Shown: piece by piece, positions 32,051 to 39,973 of the stretch | Numbering within the stretch: the first letter of the stretch is position 1 | How the letters are laid out: the number at the start of each line of letters is the position of its first letter | Notes under the pieces: generated by a model | What the model saw: only the letters and a program-made list of their open reading frames with translations | Database searches by the model: none | What the model was told of the DNA's origin: nothing | Translations under genes and position numbers: made by a program | Assembly: GCA_019695055.1 (NCBI GenBank) | Contig: JAIBAT010000099.1 | Coordinates: 1 to 40,072 of the forward strand | Direction of reading: 5' to 3' | DNA from: Candidatus Sumerlaeaceae bacterium | GTDB taxonomy: Bacteria; Sumerlaeota; Sumerlaeia; Sumerlaeales; Sumerlaeaceae | DNA: 40,072 nt

Positions 32051-32887
32051 ATGGACGCGCGCCTTGCCGAGTTTGCCGCCTTTGCCGCGCAGCCGGATGC
32101 GGAATTGAGTCTTTGCCACGGCGCCCTGCTATTTGCGACTGACGAGTATCCAAACCTGAATGTGGCTCAGCATGAGCAGCGCCTGCAAGACCTGGGTGCG
32201 GAGGCGACTCTTCACGTTCCCCAGCACCTGCAGCCGGAGCATCGGATCAATGCGCTGAACGACTTCCTGTTTAATAGGAAAAGCTTCCGGGGGAACCGCG
32301 ACAATTACTACGATCCGCGCAACAGCTACTTGAATGATGTGCTGGACCGTGGGCTGGGCATTCCGATTTCCCTGGCGGTGGTTTATATGGAAGTCTCGCG
32401 ACAAGTGGGGCTGGGCATGGCTGGCATAGGTTTACCGGGGCACTTCATGTGCAAATGCACGGAGCCGGGCTGCGATTTGTTCATCGATGTGTTTAATGGC
32501 GGGAGGACGATGGTGGCGGAGGAGTGCCTCACGGTGGCCAGCCAGATAAGCGATAAATGGCTGACCCCCGCGGCTTGCGAGCACTTCCTCCGCCCCATAT
32601 CTGTTAGGAGGATACTGTTTCGGATGCTGCTGAACCTGAAAGGCATCTTCGTTCAGTCAAACCAGCTCGACCGGGCCATCCGAATTGCCGATCGGCTCCT
32701 TCTGCTCGTCCCGAGTGCCGACGATGAACTGCGTGACCGGGGACTGCTTCAACTTCGGAAGGGCGATGAACGACGGGCCGCGAAGGATCTTTCGGCCTAC
32801 CTTCAAAGCCAACCTGCGGCGGCGGACGCGGATTCCATCCGCCGCACGCTCCACCAGATTGCCACCCGGGGCCATCGGCTAAACTAA
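32051..32887 (+). CDS. SirB1/transglutaminase-like protein with TPR end
   Basis: This 278-residue protein belongs to the SirB1 (transglutaminase-like plus TPR) family. Visible landmarks are INALNDFLFNRKSFRGNRDNYYDPRNSYLNDVLDRGLGIPISLAVVYMEV, here broken for length into NYYDPRNSYL, VLDRGLGIPISL and YMEVSRQVGL, then the conserved GIGLPGHFMCK and FIDVFNGGR. The TPR-like C-terminus (RILFRMLLNLKGIF, then AIRIADRLLLLVP) completes the family pattern. The family's molecular role is not established; the fold suggests a cysteine protease-like core, but no Cys is clearly placed as nucleophile. ATG 32051 is used; a GTG codon lies directly before it. It follows maf by seven bases. Confidence 0.85.
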   Translation: MDARLAEFAAFAAQPDAELSLCHGALLFATDEYPNLNVAQHEQRLQDLGAEATLHVPQHLQPEHRINALNDFLFNRKSFRGNRDNYYDPRNSYLNDVLDRGLGIPISLAVVYMEVSRQVGLGMAGIGLPGHFMCKCTEPGCDLFIDVFNGGRTMVAEECLTVASQISDKWLTPAACEHFLRPISVRRILFRMLLNLKGIFVQSNQLDRAIRIADRLLLLVPSADDELRDRGLLQLRKGDERRAAKDLSAYLQSQPAAADADSIRRTLHQIATRGHRLN

Positions 32888-32929
32888 TCGCCGGCCGAAG
32901 ACCCCGGGGGTTCTGGTAGGGGGTGCAAC

Positions 32930-33661
32930 TTATTTCACGACACCATCCGTGCCGAAGCGAACGACGTCGCCGTAGCTGACGGTGCCATTGGTCGGGTCGT
33001 AGATGGCACCGTAACCACCGTCACCGTTCGCGCCGGTTCCCGGCTGACCGTGGTAGACCAAGAAGTCTTCCCAGCCGGCACTACGACGGGAATACGCCCC
33101 ATCCGGACCGCGGCTGCGAAGGTGCCAGTGATTCTTTTGGTTCAGCAACTGGACGCGTTCCGCGTATGTGGAAATTGCGCCGTCCTGTGAAGCATCGTAA
33201 ATGCGACCGTAGTAGTAGTCGCCGGAGTAGTTATAGAATCGTGTATCGTTCACTGTCGAAGTGTTGCCAAGGCCGAAGCCCTTGAAGAATGGGTCGGTAA
33301 ACACTGCGATCGTTGAGGAGACATAGGCGATCGGGGTTGAAAGACGGAAGGCGATTGCAGGATTCCCAGGTGCATGTGCCGGGCCGTCGCCACCGTAAAC
33401 TTTCGTCACATCGCTTGCGAATGGAAAGACACCGCCACCGTTGGGAACACCCTGCTCGGGATAGTGGTTGTTGTCGACGCGATAGGACTCAAGCGCCGTG
33501 GCGATGCTGCGGTGGTCAGCCTTAACCCGCGATACCTTGGCGCGGGTCTGGGCCTCCAGGAAGTTTGGAACTGCGATGGCCGCCAGAATTGCAATAATGG
33601 CCACCACGATCAGGAGTTCGATGAGCGTGAACCCCTTGGACTGAATCGTTTGCTGCTTCAT
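32930..33661 (-). CDS. Type II secretion/type IV pilin-like prepilin
   Basis: This 243-residue protein has a short basic leader MKQQTIQSKG cut before FTLIELLIVVAIIAILAAIAVPNF, read here as FTLIELLIVV then AIIAILAAIAVPNF. This is the class III signal processed by prepilin peptidase PilD, with Glu at mature position 5. After the helix (AQTRAKVSRVKADHRSIATALESY) comes a long C-terminal globular domain rich in Gly, Tyr, Asn and Asp, larger than in a minor GspH-type pilin. It resembles GspG-like proteins of candidate phyla, whose roles are unknown. AAGGAG sits 9 bases before ATG 33661, so the start is firm. No secretion machinery is nearby; many such genomes carry scattered single prepilin genes. 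Confidence 0.93.
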   Translation of the reverse strand: MKQQTIQSKGFTLIELLIVVAIIAILAAIAVPNFLEAQTRAKVSRVKADHRSIATALESYRVDNNHYPEQGVPNGGGVFPFASDVTKVYGGDGPAHAPGNPAIAFRLSTPIAYVSSTIAVFTDPFFKGFGLGNTSTVNDTRFYNYSGDYYYGRIYDASQDGAISTYAERVQLLNQKNHWHLRSRGPDGAYSRRSAGWEDFLVYHGQPGTGANGDGGYGAIYDPTNGTVSYGDVVRFGTDGVVK

Positions 33662-34037
33662 GATTGTTTTCTCCTTGGTTTGAGTTGCCGGGTTCCGCTG
33701 GCGCGAAGGCTCCAGTTCCTCGGCGGTGAAATGCGAAACGACGGACCGCGACTTTTAGCACGCAAAGCCACAACAGTAAGCTAGGCCGCCGCAGGCGCGG
33801 CCCTTGGCGAAACAATCACGATTTTTATAGTAGATAACCATTGTTAAGGCTCGATTGGGAGCAACAAACAGGTCTATTCTCTATTTATTCAGTAGTTGTT
33901 ATAAAAAATACTATAGATGTAGTCATTATGTTATAAATGACTGATTTTGCTTATTTTAAATCTAATAATAGAAGAGTAGGGCAAGTCGAAATGACTGCCC
34001 CACCCCACAATACGGTGTTTAAGGAGGCCCCTCTGGA
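33662..34037. other. AT-rich spacer with dyads between pilin and membrane gene
   Basis: The right half (33820-33980) is strikingly AT-rich against GC-rich neighbours and has no open frame of note. It contains AGTCATT-N8-AATGACT (33921-33942) and several TATAAA-like boxes; on the minus strand TATAAA lies about 165-170 bases before the pilin start, without a good -35. A terminator-like hairpin occupies 33979-34000. The spacer probably holds pilin regulatory sites. Confidence 0.45.
33979..34000 (-). terminator. Possible terminator after the membrane-protein gene
   Basis: GGGCA-A-GTC-GAAAT-GAC-TGCCC makes an 8-bp stem with one bulged A, 38 bases downstream of the minus-strand stop at 34038. The minus-strand continuation TACTCTTCTATTATT is only moderately T-rich. 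Confidence 0.4.
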
Positions 34038-35285
34038 TTACGCTCTGACTGCAGTGCTGGTTGCAAATGTCGGGGCTCCGCTTGTGCGCCACTGACGAAC
34101 AGAGCCGACAATCTGCAAGGCAAAACCCAGAAGAACAACGACGAAGCCGTAGGAGAGGAAACGGAAGCTGGAGGTCATAATATAGAGCAGGAGGAATCCG
34201 ACAAAAACCTGAGCGCCGACCTCGGCAAATCGTCGAGTGGGTTTTTCCGGTGGGAAAGGCAGGAACGGAATCAAGGCCACACCCACGGATAGGATCAATA
34301 TCATCCATCCAATGCCGTGCTGCAAGTCGCCGCCCGCGACATACAAATTTGGAGTCTCCATCTTGGGGGGATGGAACGTTTTTCCTTCCATGAAACCCGT
34401 AGGCAGACTTGGCAGTTCCGAAGACTTTATTCCCATGGCACCGGCAAGCTGCGAGAGTTGTTGTTGTGGATTCATCGAGAACCCATTGGCCACGCGGGTC
34501 AGTTCATTTCCCAGATTGATCGTCAACCACGGCAGGAAAAACCCGACCAGCACCAGCACTGCTCCCACCAGAACTTGTTTTTGCCCGACGGTAAGCCGGA
34601 TGGGGGCTGGTCGTTGAGTTGCCTGGCTTGCGGCGAGGGCGTTCAGCAGTTCGGCGCCCTCTTGGGGTGAAATTCGATTTTCGGCAACCATGGTAAGGAT
34701 CTTCTCCCGTTCGGGCCCAAAATCCACCACGGTCGAGGCTGCGGGATTGGGTGCGTCGGATCCAGCCACAGGGGATACGCCAAGCAACCAACGGACAAGT
34801 GGGTAGGCCAGCAAGGCCCCAAGTAGGCAGGGGAACGCCCATAAGCTGAGACAAAGCGTCAGGGAGACGATCCAAACAATGCGGCCCAGGCTTAGCCAGG
34901 CGCGAAGGCCGGCAACGCCGATTAACTGCTCTTCCGGTTTCAAACCGATTCCCATCCATTTACGGACCAGCATGGTCATAAAGGGAATGCCAAGGATTGG
35001 TATGGCACCGAGACAAACAAAGAACCAGAGTGGTGAGGTATGCGCATTCGCCATGACCCTTGACACAAAGTGGCCCGACGGAGTCAGGAACCGAGTAAGA
35101 TACAGGATTGTGATGGCGTAGACGAGGATGGCCGCCCCCACGGATGCTGGACGTGACAATCCACATGCCCGACGAAAGAGCAGCCCAGACACCACCGCCA
35201 GCAGTAGCAGCATGATGATAATCCCCAAATAGGGGGCAAAATCTCCAGATGGTACGTTCACCTGAATTGGGTCGATTGGTTGCAT
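34038..35285 (-). CDS. Polytopic membrane protein with central SHOCT-like module
   Basis: This 415-residue protein has about four to five membrane helices before residue 175, a cytosolic stretch, and about four more after residue 235. The cytosolic stretch (about residues 190-218) contains EREKILTMVAENRISPQEGAELLNAL. This is a two-helix SHOCT/YvlB-like module, normally read as an oligomerisation or interaction element. A similar module ends the adjacent DUF2089 protein. AGGAGGGG overlaps the end of that gene, and only three bases separate its stop from ATG 35285, so the two are translated as a unit. The protein has no enzymatic motif I recognise. A large loop near residue 300 holds a Met/Pro-rich SSELPSLPTGFMEGK segment. 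A sensor or stress-response partner is an inference. Confidence 0.7.
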   Translation of the reverse strand: MQPIDPIQVNVPSGDFAPYLGIIIMLLLLAVVSGLLFRRACGLSRPASVGAAILVYAITILYLTRFLTPSGHFVSRVMANAHTSPLWFFVCLGAIPILGIPFMTMLVRKWMGIGLKPEEQLIGVAGLRAWLSLGRIVWIVSLTLCLSLWAFPCLLGALLAYPLVRWLLGVSPVAGSDAPNPAASTVVDFGPEREKILTMVAENRISPQEGAELLNALAASQATQRPAPIRLTVGQKQVLVGAVLVLVGFFLPWLTINLGNELTRVANGFSMNPQQQLSQLAGAMGIKSSELPSLPTGFMEGKTFHPPKMETPNLYVAGGDLQHGIGWMILILSVGVALIPFLPFPPEKPTRRFAEVGAQVFVGFLLLYIMTSSFRFLSYGFVVVLLGFALQIVGSVRQWRTSGAPTFATSTAVRA

Positions 35286-35288
35286 TGC

Positions 35289-35654
35289 TTACACCCCTCC
35301 TCTAAGAATTCTCGCCGCCTCGGCTGCCGTGATCTCCCCGCGCTCAACACGCTCCAGGACCTCCCGCGGATTAAGCTGCACCTGATTTGCGTTCAGCAGA
35401 CTGTTGACCAGATCCAGCTTCTTGCACACGGTGGGGTACGAGATGCCCAGTTCCTTCTCCACGTCGCGAATGCTTCCGCGACACCGGAGAAAAACGAGCA
35501 CGAACTCCTGAAGTTCGTGGGGCAGCCGGAAGAAGGGAGGGATGGCAAGGCTGGTCTCAATTTGCGTTTCGCAACTGTGACAGTTCAGCTTTCCAATCCG
35601 GAGTTCCCCGGAGCAAAATGGGCAGAGGGAGATGATGTGCTTTGGCGTCGACAT
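35289..35654 (-). CDS. DUF2089-family zinc-ribbon/HTH regulator
   Basis: This 121-residue protein starts with a zinc ribbon (C11-x2-C14 and C25-x2-C28), followed by LPPFF-like IPPFFRLPHELQEFVLVFLRCRGSIRDVEKELGIS, seen here as the FLRCRGSIRDVEKELGISYP helix-turn-helix core. The TVCKKLDLVNSLL recognition helix and a C-terminal NPREVLERVERGEITAAEAARIL module complete it. This is the DUF2089 architecture, thought to be a small DNA-binding regulator. The last module is the same two-helix type as in its downstream membrane partner. Upstream lies an AT-rich region with a dyad at 35686-35712 that could be an autoregulatory site. ATG 35654 has no strong ribosome site, only AAAAAG. Confidence 0.85.
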   Translation of the reverse strand: MSTPKHIISLCPFCSGELRIGKLNCHSCETQIETSLAIPPFFRLPHELQEFVLVFLRCRGSIRDVEKELGISYPTVCKKLDLVNSLLNANQVQLNPREVLERVERGEITAAEAARILRGGV

Positions 35655-35685
35655 CTTTTTATCAGTATTAATTTAAGACACTCAC

Positions 35686-35712
35686 TAATTGATATTTTTA
35701 ATCAGTCAATTA
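35686..35712. promoter_or_regulatory. AT-rich dyad upstream of the DUF2089 gene
   Basis: TAATTGAT (35686-35693) and ATCAGTCAATTA (35701-35712) form an imperfect inverted repeat within about 30-60 bases of the DUF2089 start. On the minus strand the right arm contains TTGACT. A binding site for the DUF2089 protein itself is a reasonable guess from position. Confidence 0.35.
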
Positions 35713-35912
35713 AAAAAATCAAGTTTTTTGGCTATTGGCGTTTATCGACCAAAATTAAGGGCGGACGCCCCTCTTGCTTTACCCGCATTGGACTGTAAGG
35801 TTGGCTGCAAGGGGCAATTTGCTTAGTGTTAATGTGTATTGACCGGAAGCATCTGGATAGGAAAGGTCATGCCCATTCCCGAATTGTGAGTCCAGCATCT
35901 CACTGAGATAAC

Positions 35913-36602
35913 ATGATTGAAGCGATTATTGCGGCCATCCTTGACCGTGGCGCGGACGCCGGCATCGAGGTCGTAGCAAGCCTGAAAGACCCCCTGCACC
36001 AGGCAAAACTACTGGGTGATGCCATTCATGAGCTTTACTGGAAGCAGAAGAATCTTGCCGCAGCCGTTGCGGTGGGTAAGGCCGTCATTAAATTTGGGCT
36101 CCAAGCTGCGGCCCGTGTAGACCAGTCAGACCCCAAACTGGCGCAGGAGCTTCGGGGGGTGGTCAAGGGAATCTCTTACGATATTGGCTCGTTTACCTGG
36201 CCGGGGTGGGGGGAGCCGGGAATTGAGATCACGAAGGCCGATTTGGCGGCGGGACGAGAAGCTGCCCAGATCAACCTGCAGCTGGGGCGGGAACTCAATC
36301 GTGGGGACCTTCCAATGAGCCGGGCTCATTGGCTGGCGGGCGCTCACCTAATGTCGGCGAACAAGATGGGTGAGGCGGCAACGGAATTCAAGACGGCGGC
36401 GAAGTTGGCAAGAACGGCTGGGTCAGCGACTGACGAATGGCTTAATGCGGGTTACGCCGGATTGGCAATGGTATTGGCGCAGACCGAGAATTCCGAAGCG
36501 TGGGGTGAGTTGGAGGAGGCCAAGAAACAATTACGGAGATTGCCAGAAGGCGAGGGATTTGTAGCGCAACTTGAGACAGCCCTGCGCGTCATGCGAACGT
36601 AA
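35913..36602 (+). CDS. Helical (TPR-like) cytosolic protein, unknown
   Basis: This 229-residue protein has no signal peptide or membrane segment and is predicted helical throughout. Residues 140-225 look like two TPR-type helix pairs (ARAHWLAGAHLM-type helix, KMGEAATEFKTAAKLARTAG, then EWLNAGYAGLAMVLAQ and EAWGELEEAKKQLRR). The first 70 residues form alternating Ala-rich helices with an Asp-Arg-Gly-Ala-Asp-Ala-Gly turn near 12. I do not recognise a family beyond the TPR resemblance. It is divergent from the DUF2089 operon across a 258-base spacer and convergent with the ABC permease, so it is likely monocistronic. Confidence 0.6.
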   Translation: MIEAIIAAILDRGADAGIEVVASLKDPLHQAKLLGDAIHELYWKQKNLAAAVAVGKAVIKFGLQAAARVDQSDPKLAQELRGVVKGISYDIGSFTWPGWGEPGIEITKADLAAGREAAQINLQLGRELNRGDLPMSRAHWLAGAHLMSANKMGEAATEFKTAAKLARTAGSATDEWLNAGYAGLAMVLAQTENSEAWGELEEAKKQLRRLPEGEGFVAQLETALRVMRT

Positions 36603-36690
36603 GACTGTTTAATGGCAATGGGTGGGGGCCTCGGTTGGCCTAATCTCGAAGTTCACGGGCAGGCGGCCCGCATCACCACGCCACTTAGTA

Positions 36691-37461
36691 TTACTTCTCC
36701 AGCCCCCATCGGCGGCGGATGCGGCGCTCGAGGGTGCCGAAGACTACGAGGTCCACGGTGAGGCCTACGGCGAGGATGACGATCATGCCGGCCATCATCA
36801 TGGCGATTTCGTTGTAACTGCGACCGGTTTCGATGATACGGGCAACACCCATCTGGTCCGCCCGAAGAAGTTCTGCGGCCATCAGGCTGCGCCAGGCAAA
36901 AGTCCACCCGATCTTGAGCCCGCCGATCAGTTCCGGAAGGGCCGCGAAGAACAGGATGTCGCGAGAGAAAACAAATCCGCGGGCTCCAAGTACGCGACCC
37001 ACCTTCTGGTAGATCGGGGGGATGTTTCGAATGGCGCTTTCGGTGGCAATGGCTATGCTGAAGAGCGCACCGAGAATCACAACGGCCAACACTGCGCGCT
37101 GATCAATCCCGATCCAGATTAGGGCAAAGGGGAGCCAGCAAATGCTGGGTATGGATTGAAGCGCCATAATGAGGGAGCCCACTGTTTCCTTGAACAGCCA
37201 GCTTCGCGCCGCCAGCACCCCCACGGCCACACCCCCCAAAAGCGATATGCTGTACCCAACCAACATGCGCCCCATGCTCAACCTGATGGAAGTCCACAGG
37301 GTCCCATCCCTGGCGATATCCATGAGGCTCTTCAGGACGTCGCCGGGGCCCGGAAAAAGATGAGCGGGCATGAACCGGGCCGAGGCTACCGCCTGCCAGA
37401 GGGCAAGCAAGACGCAGCCGAAACCGACTTTCACGAGTATGATTTTGAATGTCTGGTTCAT
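36691..37461 (-). CDS. ABC importer permease (SsuC/TauC/NrtB type)
   Basis: This 256-residue inner-membrane protein has six helices and the binding-protein-dependent transport permease fold. The EAA-type loop is RVLGARGFVFSRDILFFAALPELIGGLKIGWTFAWRSLMAAE, seen here as VLGARGFVF and FFAALPELIGGLKIG. QSIPSICWLPFALIWIG in the middle is typical of nitrate/sulfonate/taurine permeases. It forms the channel for the substrate delivered by the binding protein encoded 25 bases upstream. It is the last gene of the four-gene minus-strand operon and converges on the TPR-like gene. The imported compound cannot be read from the permease. Confidence 0.93.
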   Translation of the reverse strand: MNQTFKIILVKVGFGCVLLALWQAVASARFMPAHLFPGPGDVLKSLMDIARDGTLWTSIRLSMGRMLVGYSISLLGGVAVGVLAARSWLFKETVGSLIMALQSIPSICWLPFALIWIGIDQRAVLAVVILGALFSIAIATESAIRNIPPIYQKVGRVLGARGFVFSRDILFFAALPELIGGLKIGWTFAWRSLMAAELLRADQMGVARIIETGRSYNEIAMMMAGMIVILAVGLTVDLVVFGTLERRIRRRWGLEK

Positions 37462-37486
37462 GGCAACCGCAGGCTGTCGCGAATGG

Positions 37487-38557
37487 CTACTTCCCTGCCG
37501 GTGCGCTGGTGGGCGCGTCGGCAGATCTTGCGGTGGCAGGCGCTGTGGCCAGTACTTGCTTGAGCAGCGTGGTATCGATGAGTTTGTTCACATCGAGGGA
37601 GTCCCCGCGCACAAGGCCAAGTTGCTTTCCGTGTTCAAAGAAAGCCTTAAAAGATTCGGGGCTGGGATCGGTGGCAAAGGAGACGTGCTTGAAGGAGCCG
37701 TCCAGGAGGGCGGGAGGCAGATCCTTGCCCGTGAGGCGCTTAAGCTCGGAGTTGAGAATCGTGTCGAACTGGCGCGGATTCTCCTGAAGTTCCTTCGTCA
37801 GGGCGACGTGGGCCGCGAGGAACTTCTTCACGAGTTCCGGATTCTTCTCGAGGAACTCGCGGCGGGCTACGATGTTCGTGAGGACGAACTTCTTCTCCGG
37901 CCACAGATCCTTTTCCTCCGCTATGATGTTTGCCAAGCCCTTGTCCACGATGCGCGTGCCCCAGGGTTCCGGGACCCACGCCGCATCGATCTGGTCTTTC
38001 TCGAAGAGAATCTCAATGTCGGGATTGTTGACGGGAATGACTTCTGTGTCGCCACCCTTCTCCTTTAGTTGGGAATGGAGGTTGTCCACGACGTAGTGCT
38101 TTGCGGAGATGTCCTGTGTATTGCCAAGCTGGGGGGTGGCAATGCGGCCGCCTTTGAGTTGTTCAAGCTTGGTGATGCCACGTTTCTTGTTTCCGATGAC
38201 GAGGACACCGTTAAGCGCAGCACCGGACACAACTCGGATTTCTTCGCCCTTGCTGGCCTGAAAGCCACTAATGGTGGGTGAGGGGCCCACATAGGCCAAA
38301 TCGAGGCGCCCGGCGAAAATCGCCTCAGTGATGGAGGGACCGGCATTGACTGTAAGGGTGTCGAGTTTCACGTCCGGCCCGAGGGCCTTTTGGAAATCGC
38401 CGCGTCCAACGCCTACGACGGCCTGAGCATGGGTAATGTTTGGAAAATAGCCAAGGCGCACAACCTTGGCCTCCTCGGCCCGCAGGCTGGGCGCGGGAAT
38501 CAGGACGGCCAGGGCAAGGGCAGCCCCAACCAGTTTTGCAGTGCTAAACATCTTCAT
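37487..38557 (-). CDS. ABC importer substrate-binding protein (SsuA/TauA type)
   Basis: This 356-residue periplasmic protein has a signal peptide (LVGAALALAVLIPAPSLRA, cut before EEA). The mature start is KVVRLGYFPNITHAQAVVGVGRGDF, followed by GRLDLAYVGPSPTISGF, GGRIATPQLGNTQDI and DQIDAAWVPEPWGTRI. This is the NMT1/SsuA periplasmic-binding fold of the aliphatic sulfonate, nitrate and taurine group. The exact ligand is open. ATG 38557 was chosen over the longer frame (38623) because GGAG lies about 9 bases ahead and the signal peptide begins there. A 142-base gap to the ATPase gene contains a possible internal promoter. It ends with an Ala/Pro/Thr-rich tail. Confidence 0.92.
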   Translation of the reverse strand: MKMFSTAKLVGAALALAVLIPAPSLRAEEAKVVRLGYFPNITHAQAVVGVGRGDFQKALGPDVKLDTLTVNAGPSITEAIFAGRLDLAYVGPSPTISGFQASKGEEIRVVSGAALNGVLVIGNKKRGITKLEQLKGGRIATPQLGNTQDISAKHYVVDNLHSQLKEKGGDTEVIPVNNPDIEILFEKDQIDAAWVPEPWGTRIVDKGLANIIAEEKDLWPEKKFVLTNIVARREFLEKNPELVKKFLAAHVALTKELQENPRQFDTILNSELKRLTGKDLPPALLDGSFKHVSFATDPSPESFKAFFEHGKQLGLVRGDSLDVNKLIDTTLLKQVLATAPATARSADAPTSAPAGK

Positions 38558-38612
38558 TTTCGTAACTCCGGTTCTTTGATTCAGATTGTCTTTTTCTAAG
38601 GGGGAGGAAAAA

Positions 38613-38642
38613 ATTATTAGCAAATTAGCGTGCTAGCAACAA
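38613..38642 (-). promoter_or_regulatory. Possible internal promoter for the binding-protein gene
   Basis: On the minus strand, TTGTTG (38637-38642) and AATAAT (38613-38618) are separated by 18 bases in an AT-rich part of the ATPase-binding protein gap. It would let the binding protein be made in excess over the ATPase, as is usual. The -35 matches only 3/6. Confidence 0.3.
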
Positions 38643-38699
38643 CAGCGGAAAGGCAAGTCGAGACGCGCGGACTTGCCGGTGCGGGCACAGAGGGGGAGC

Positions 38700-39554
38700 T
38701 TAAATTCCACTGGCGTAGTCCGTCCCTTCCGCTGCGACCGCAAGGCCTTCGGCGTCCTGTTTCCAATCGGCGTCCAGCTCACGGGCGGCGACCTTGTCCA
38801 CCTCTTCCTTAATCTGGTTGTGGAGCTGGGCGGTAAAGTAACTGAGATCCGACGAAGACTTGGCCCGCGGATGGGCGAAGGGCACCGGCACGATGCGCTT
38901 GATGGAACCCGGCGGCGCGGTCATGATCATGACGCGGTCGCTGAGATATACGGCTTCGCGGATATTGTGTGTCACGAACACGATGGTGGTGTTGGTTTCC
39001 TGCCAGATGCGCTGGACTTCATCGTGGAGCACGTCGCGGGTTTGGGCGTCGAGGGCGCTGAAGGGCTCATCCATGAGCAGCACCTTGGGCTCGAGGGCAA
39101 GCGCGCGGGCGATGCTGACGCGCTGCTTCATGCCACCGGAAAGTTGGTGTGGCATGGCATTGGCATACTTTGAAAGATGAACCATTTTGAGGTACTTTTC
39201 GGCGCGATGGACGCGCTCATCGCGGGAAAGGCCCTGAAGCTTGAGGCCGTACTCCACATTGCGGGAAACGGTCATCCAAGGCATTAAGCCGGCCTCCTGA
39301 AAGACCACGGCGCGATTGGGGCTGGGCCCCTCCACGGGAACATTGTCCACGGTGACATTGCCCGAGTCGGATGTCTCAAGTCCGGCAAGCAGGTTCAGTA
39401 GCGTGGATTTGCCGCAACCGCTGGGCCCAATGATGGAGAAGAATTCGCCGTCGCGGATCTCCATGGAAAGCGGATTGAGCGCCTGAATAATGCGCGCCGC
39501 CCCCTGGCCATTCTGCACAAAGGCTTTGGAAACATTTTGAAACTGGATACTCAT
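38700..39554 (-). CDS. ABC importer ATPase (SsuB/TauB/NrtD type)
   Basis: This 284-residue cytosolic ATPase energises the importer. Motifs are complete: Walker A GPSGCGKST (43-51), Q-loop VFQEAGLMPW, signature QLSGGMKQRVSIARALA, Walker B KVLLMDEPFSALD and the H-loop IVFVTHNIREAVYLSD. The QEAGLMPWMTV stretch is typical of the nitrate/sulfonate/taurine subfamily. About 30 extra charged C-terminal residues follow the core. The ATG overlaps the upstream lipoprotein stop as TAATG, so the two are coupled. The longer frame starting at 39722 only reads the lipoprotein gene in another frame. Confidence 0.94.
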   Translation of the reverse strand: MSIQFQNVSKAFVQNGQGAARIIQALNPLSMEIRDGEFFSIIGPSGCGKSTLLNLLAGLETSDSGNVTVDNVPVEGPSPNRAVVFQEAGLMPWMTVSRNVEYGLKLQGLSRDERVHRAEKYLKMVHLSKYANAMPHQLSGGMKQRVSIARALALEPKVLLMDEPFSALDAQTRDVLHDEVQRIWQETNTTIVFVTHNIREAVYLSDRVMIMTAPPGSIKRIVPVPFAHPRAKSSSDLSYFTAQLHNQIKEEVDKVAARELDADWKQDAEGLAVAAEGTDYASGI

Positions 39555-39973
39555 TACTTCTGGCCGTCCACCTCGGCAGCGGGGCGCGAGACCAGGAGTT
39601 GTACGCCGCGGCCCGCGGCAAACATGATGGTGACCTGAGTCCTGTCCTTGATGAAGACATAGTTCATCGCGTTGACATCCTGGGTGCCACTGGCCTGCTT
39701 CCAGCCATTCTTGCCCAACCATTCCACATACGCGAGGGCCAGGGAGGGGCTTCCCTTGGCAAACGTTGCGACCTGCTGTGACTGGTCGCGCAGGCGCTTA
39801 GTTGCCCCGATTTCGACTTCAGCGTCGCCGAGTTTCGGGAAATCGATCTTTGCGATGGAGTACTTCTCCTTCTCCCCGCAACCCGAAACAATAACGGCGG
39901 CAATGCAGGCAAAAACCACGCTAAGAAAGCGGCCGCGCAGGGTGGGGAAAATGGCTGTGGTTGGTTTGTTCAT
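39554..39973 (-). CDS. Small lipoprotein leading the ABC operon
   Basis: This 139-residue protein has a lipoprotein signal: basic start, hydrophobic FLSVVFACIAAVIV and lipobox VSGC, placing the acylated Cys at about residue 32. The mature part is about 105 residues with an Asp/Glu/Lys-rich beginning, then AYVEWLGKNGWKQ and a Phe-Ile-Lys-Asp-Arg-Thr segment before VTIMFAAGRGVQLLVSR. The family is unknown to me. It is the first gene of the operon and overlaps the ATPase start (TAATG). An accessory role in substrate capture or in anchoring the transporter is an inference from position. ATG 39973 is the only sensible start; no strong ribosome site is seen. Confidence 0.75.
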   Translation of the reverse strand: MNKPTTAIFPTLRGRFLSVVFACIAAVIVSGCGEKEKYSIAKIDFPKLGDAEVEIGATKRLRDQSQQVATFAKGSPSLALAYVEWLGKNGWKQASGTQDVNAMNYVFIKDRTQVTIMFAAGRGVQLLVSRPAAEVDGQK

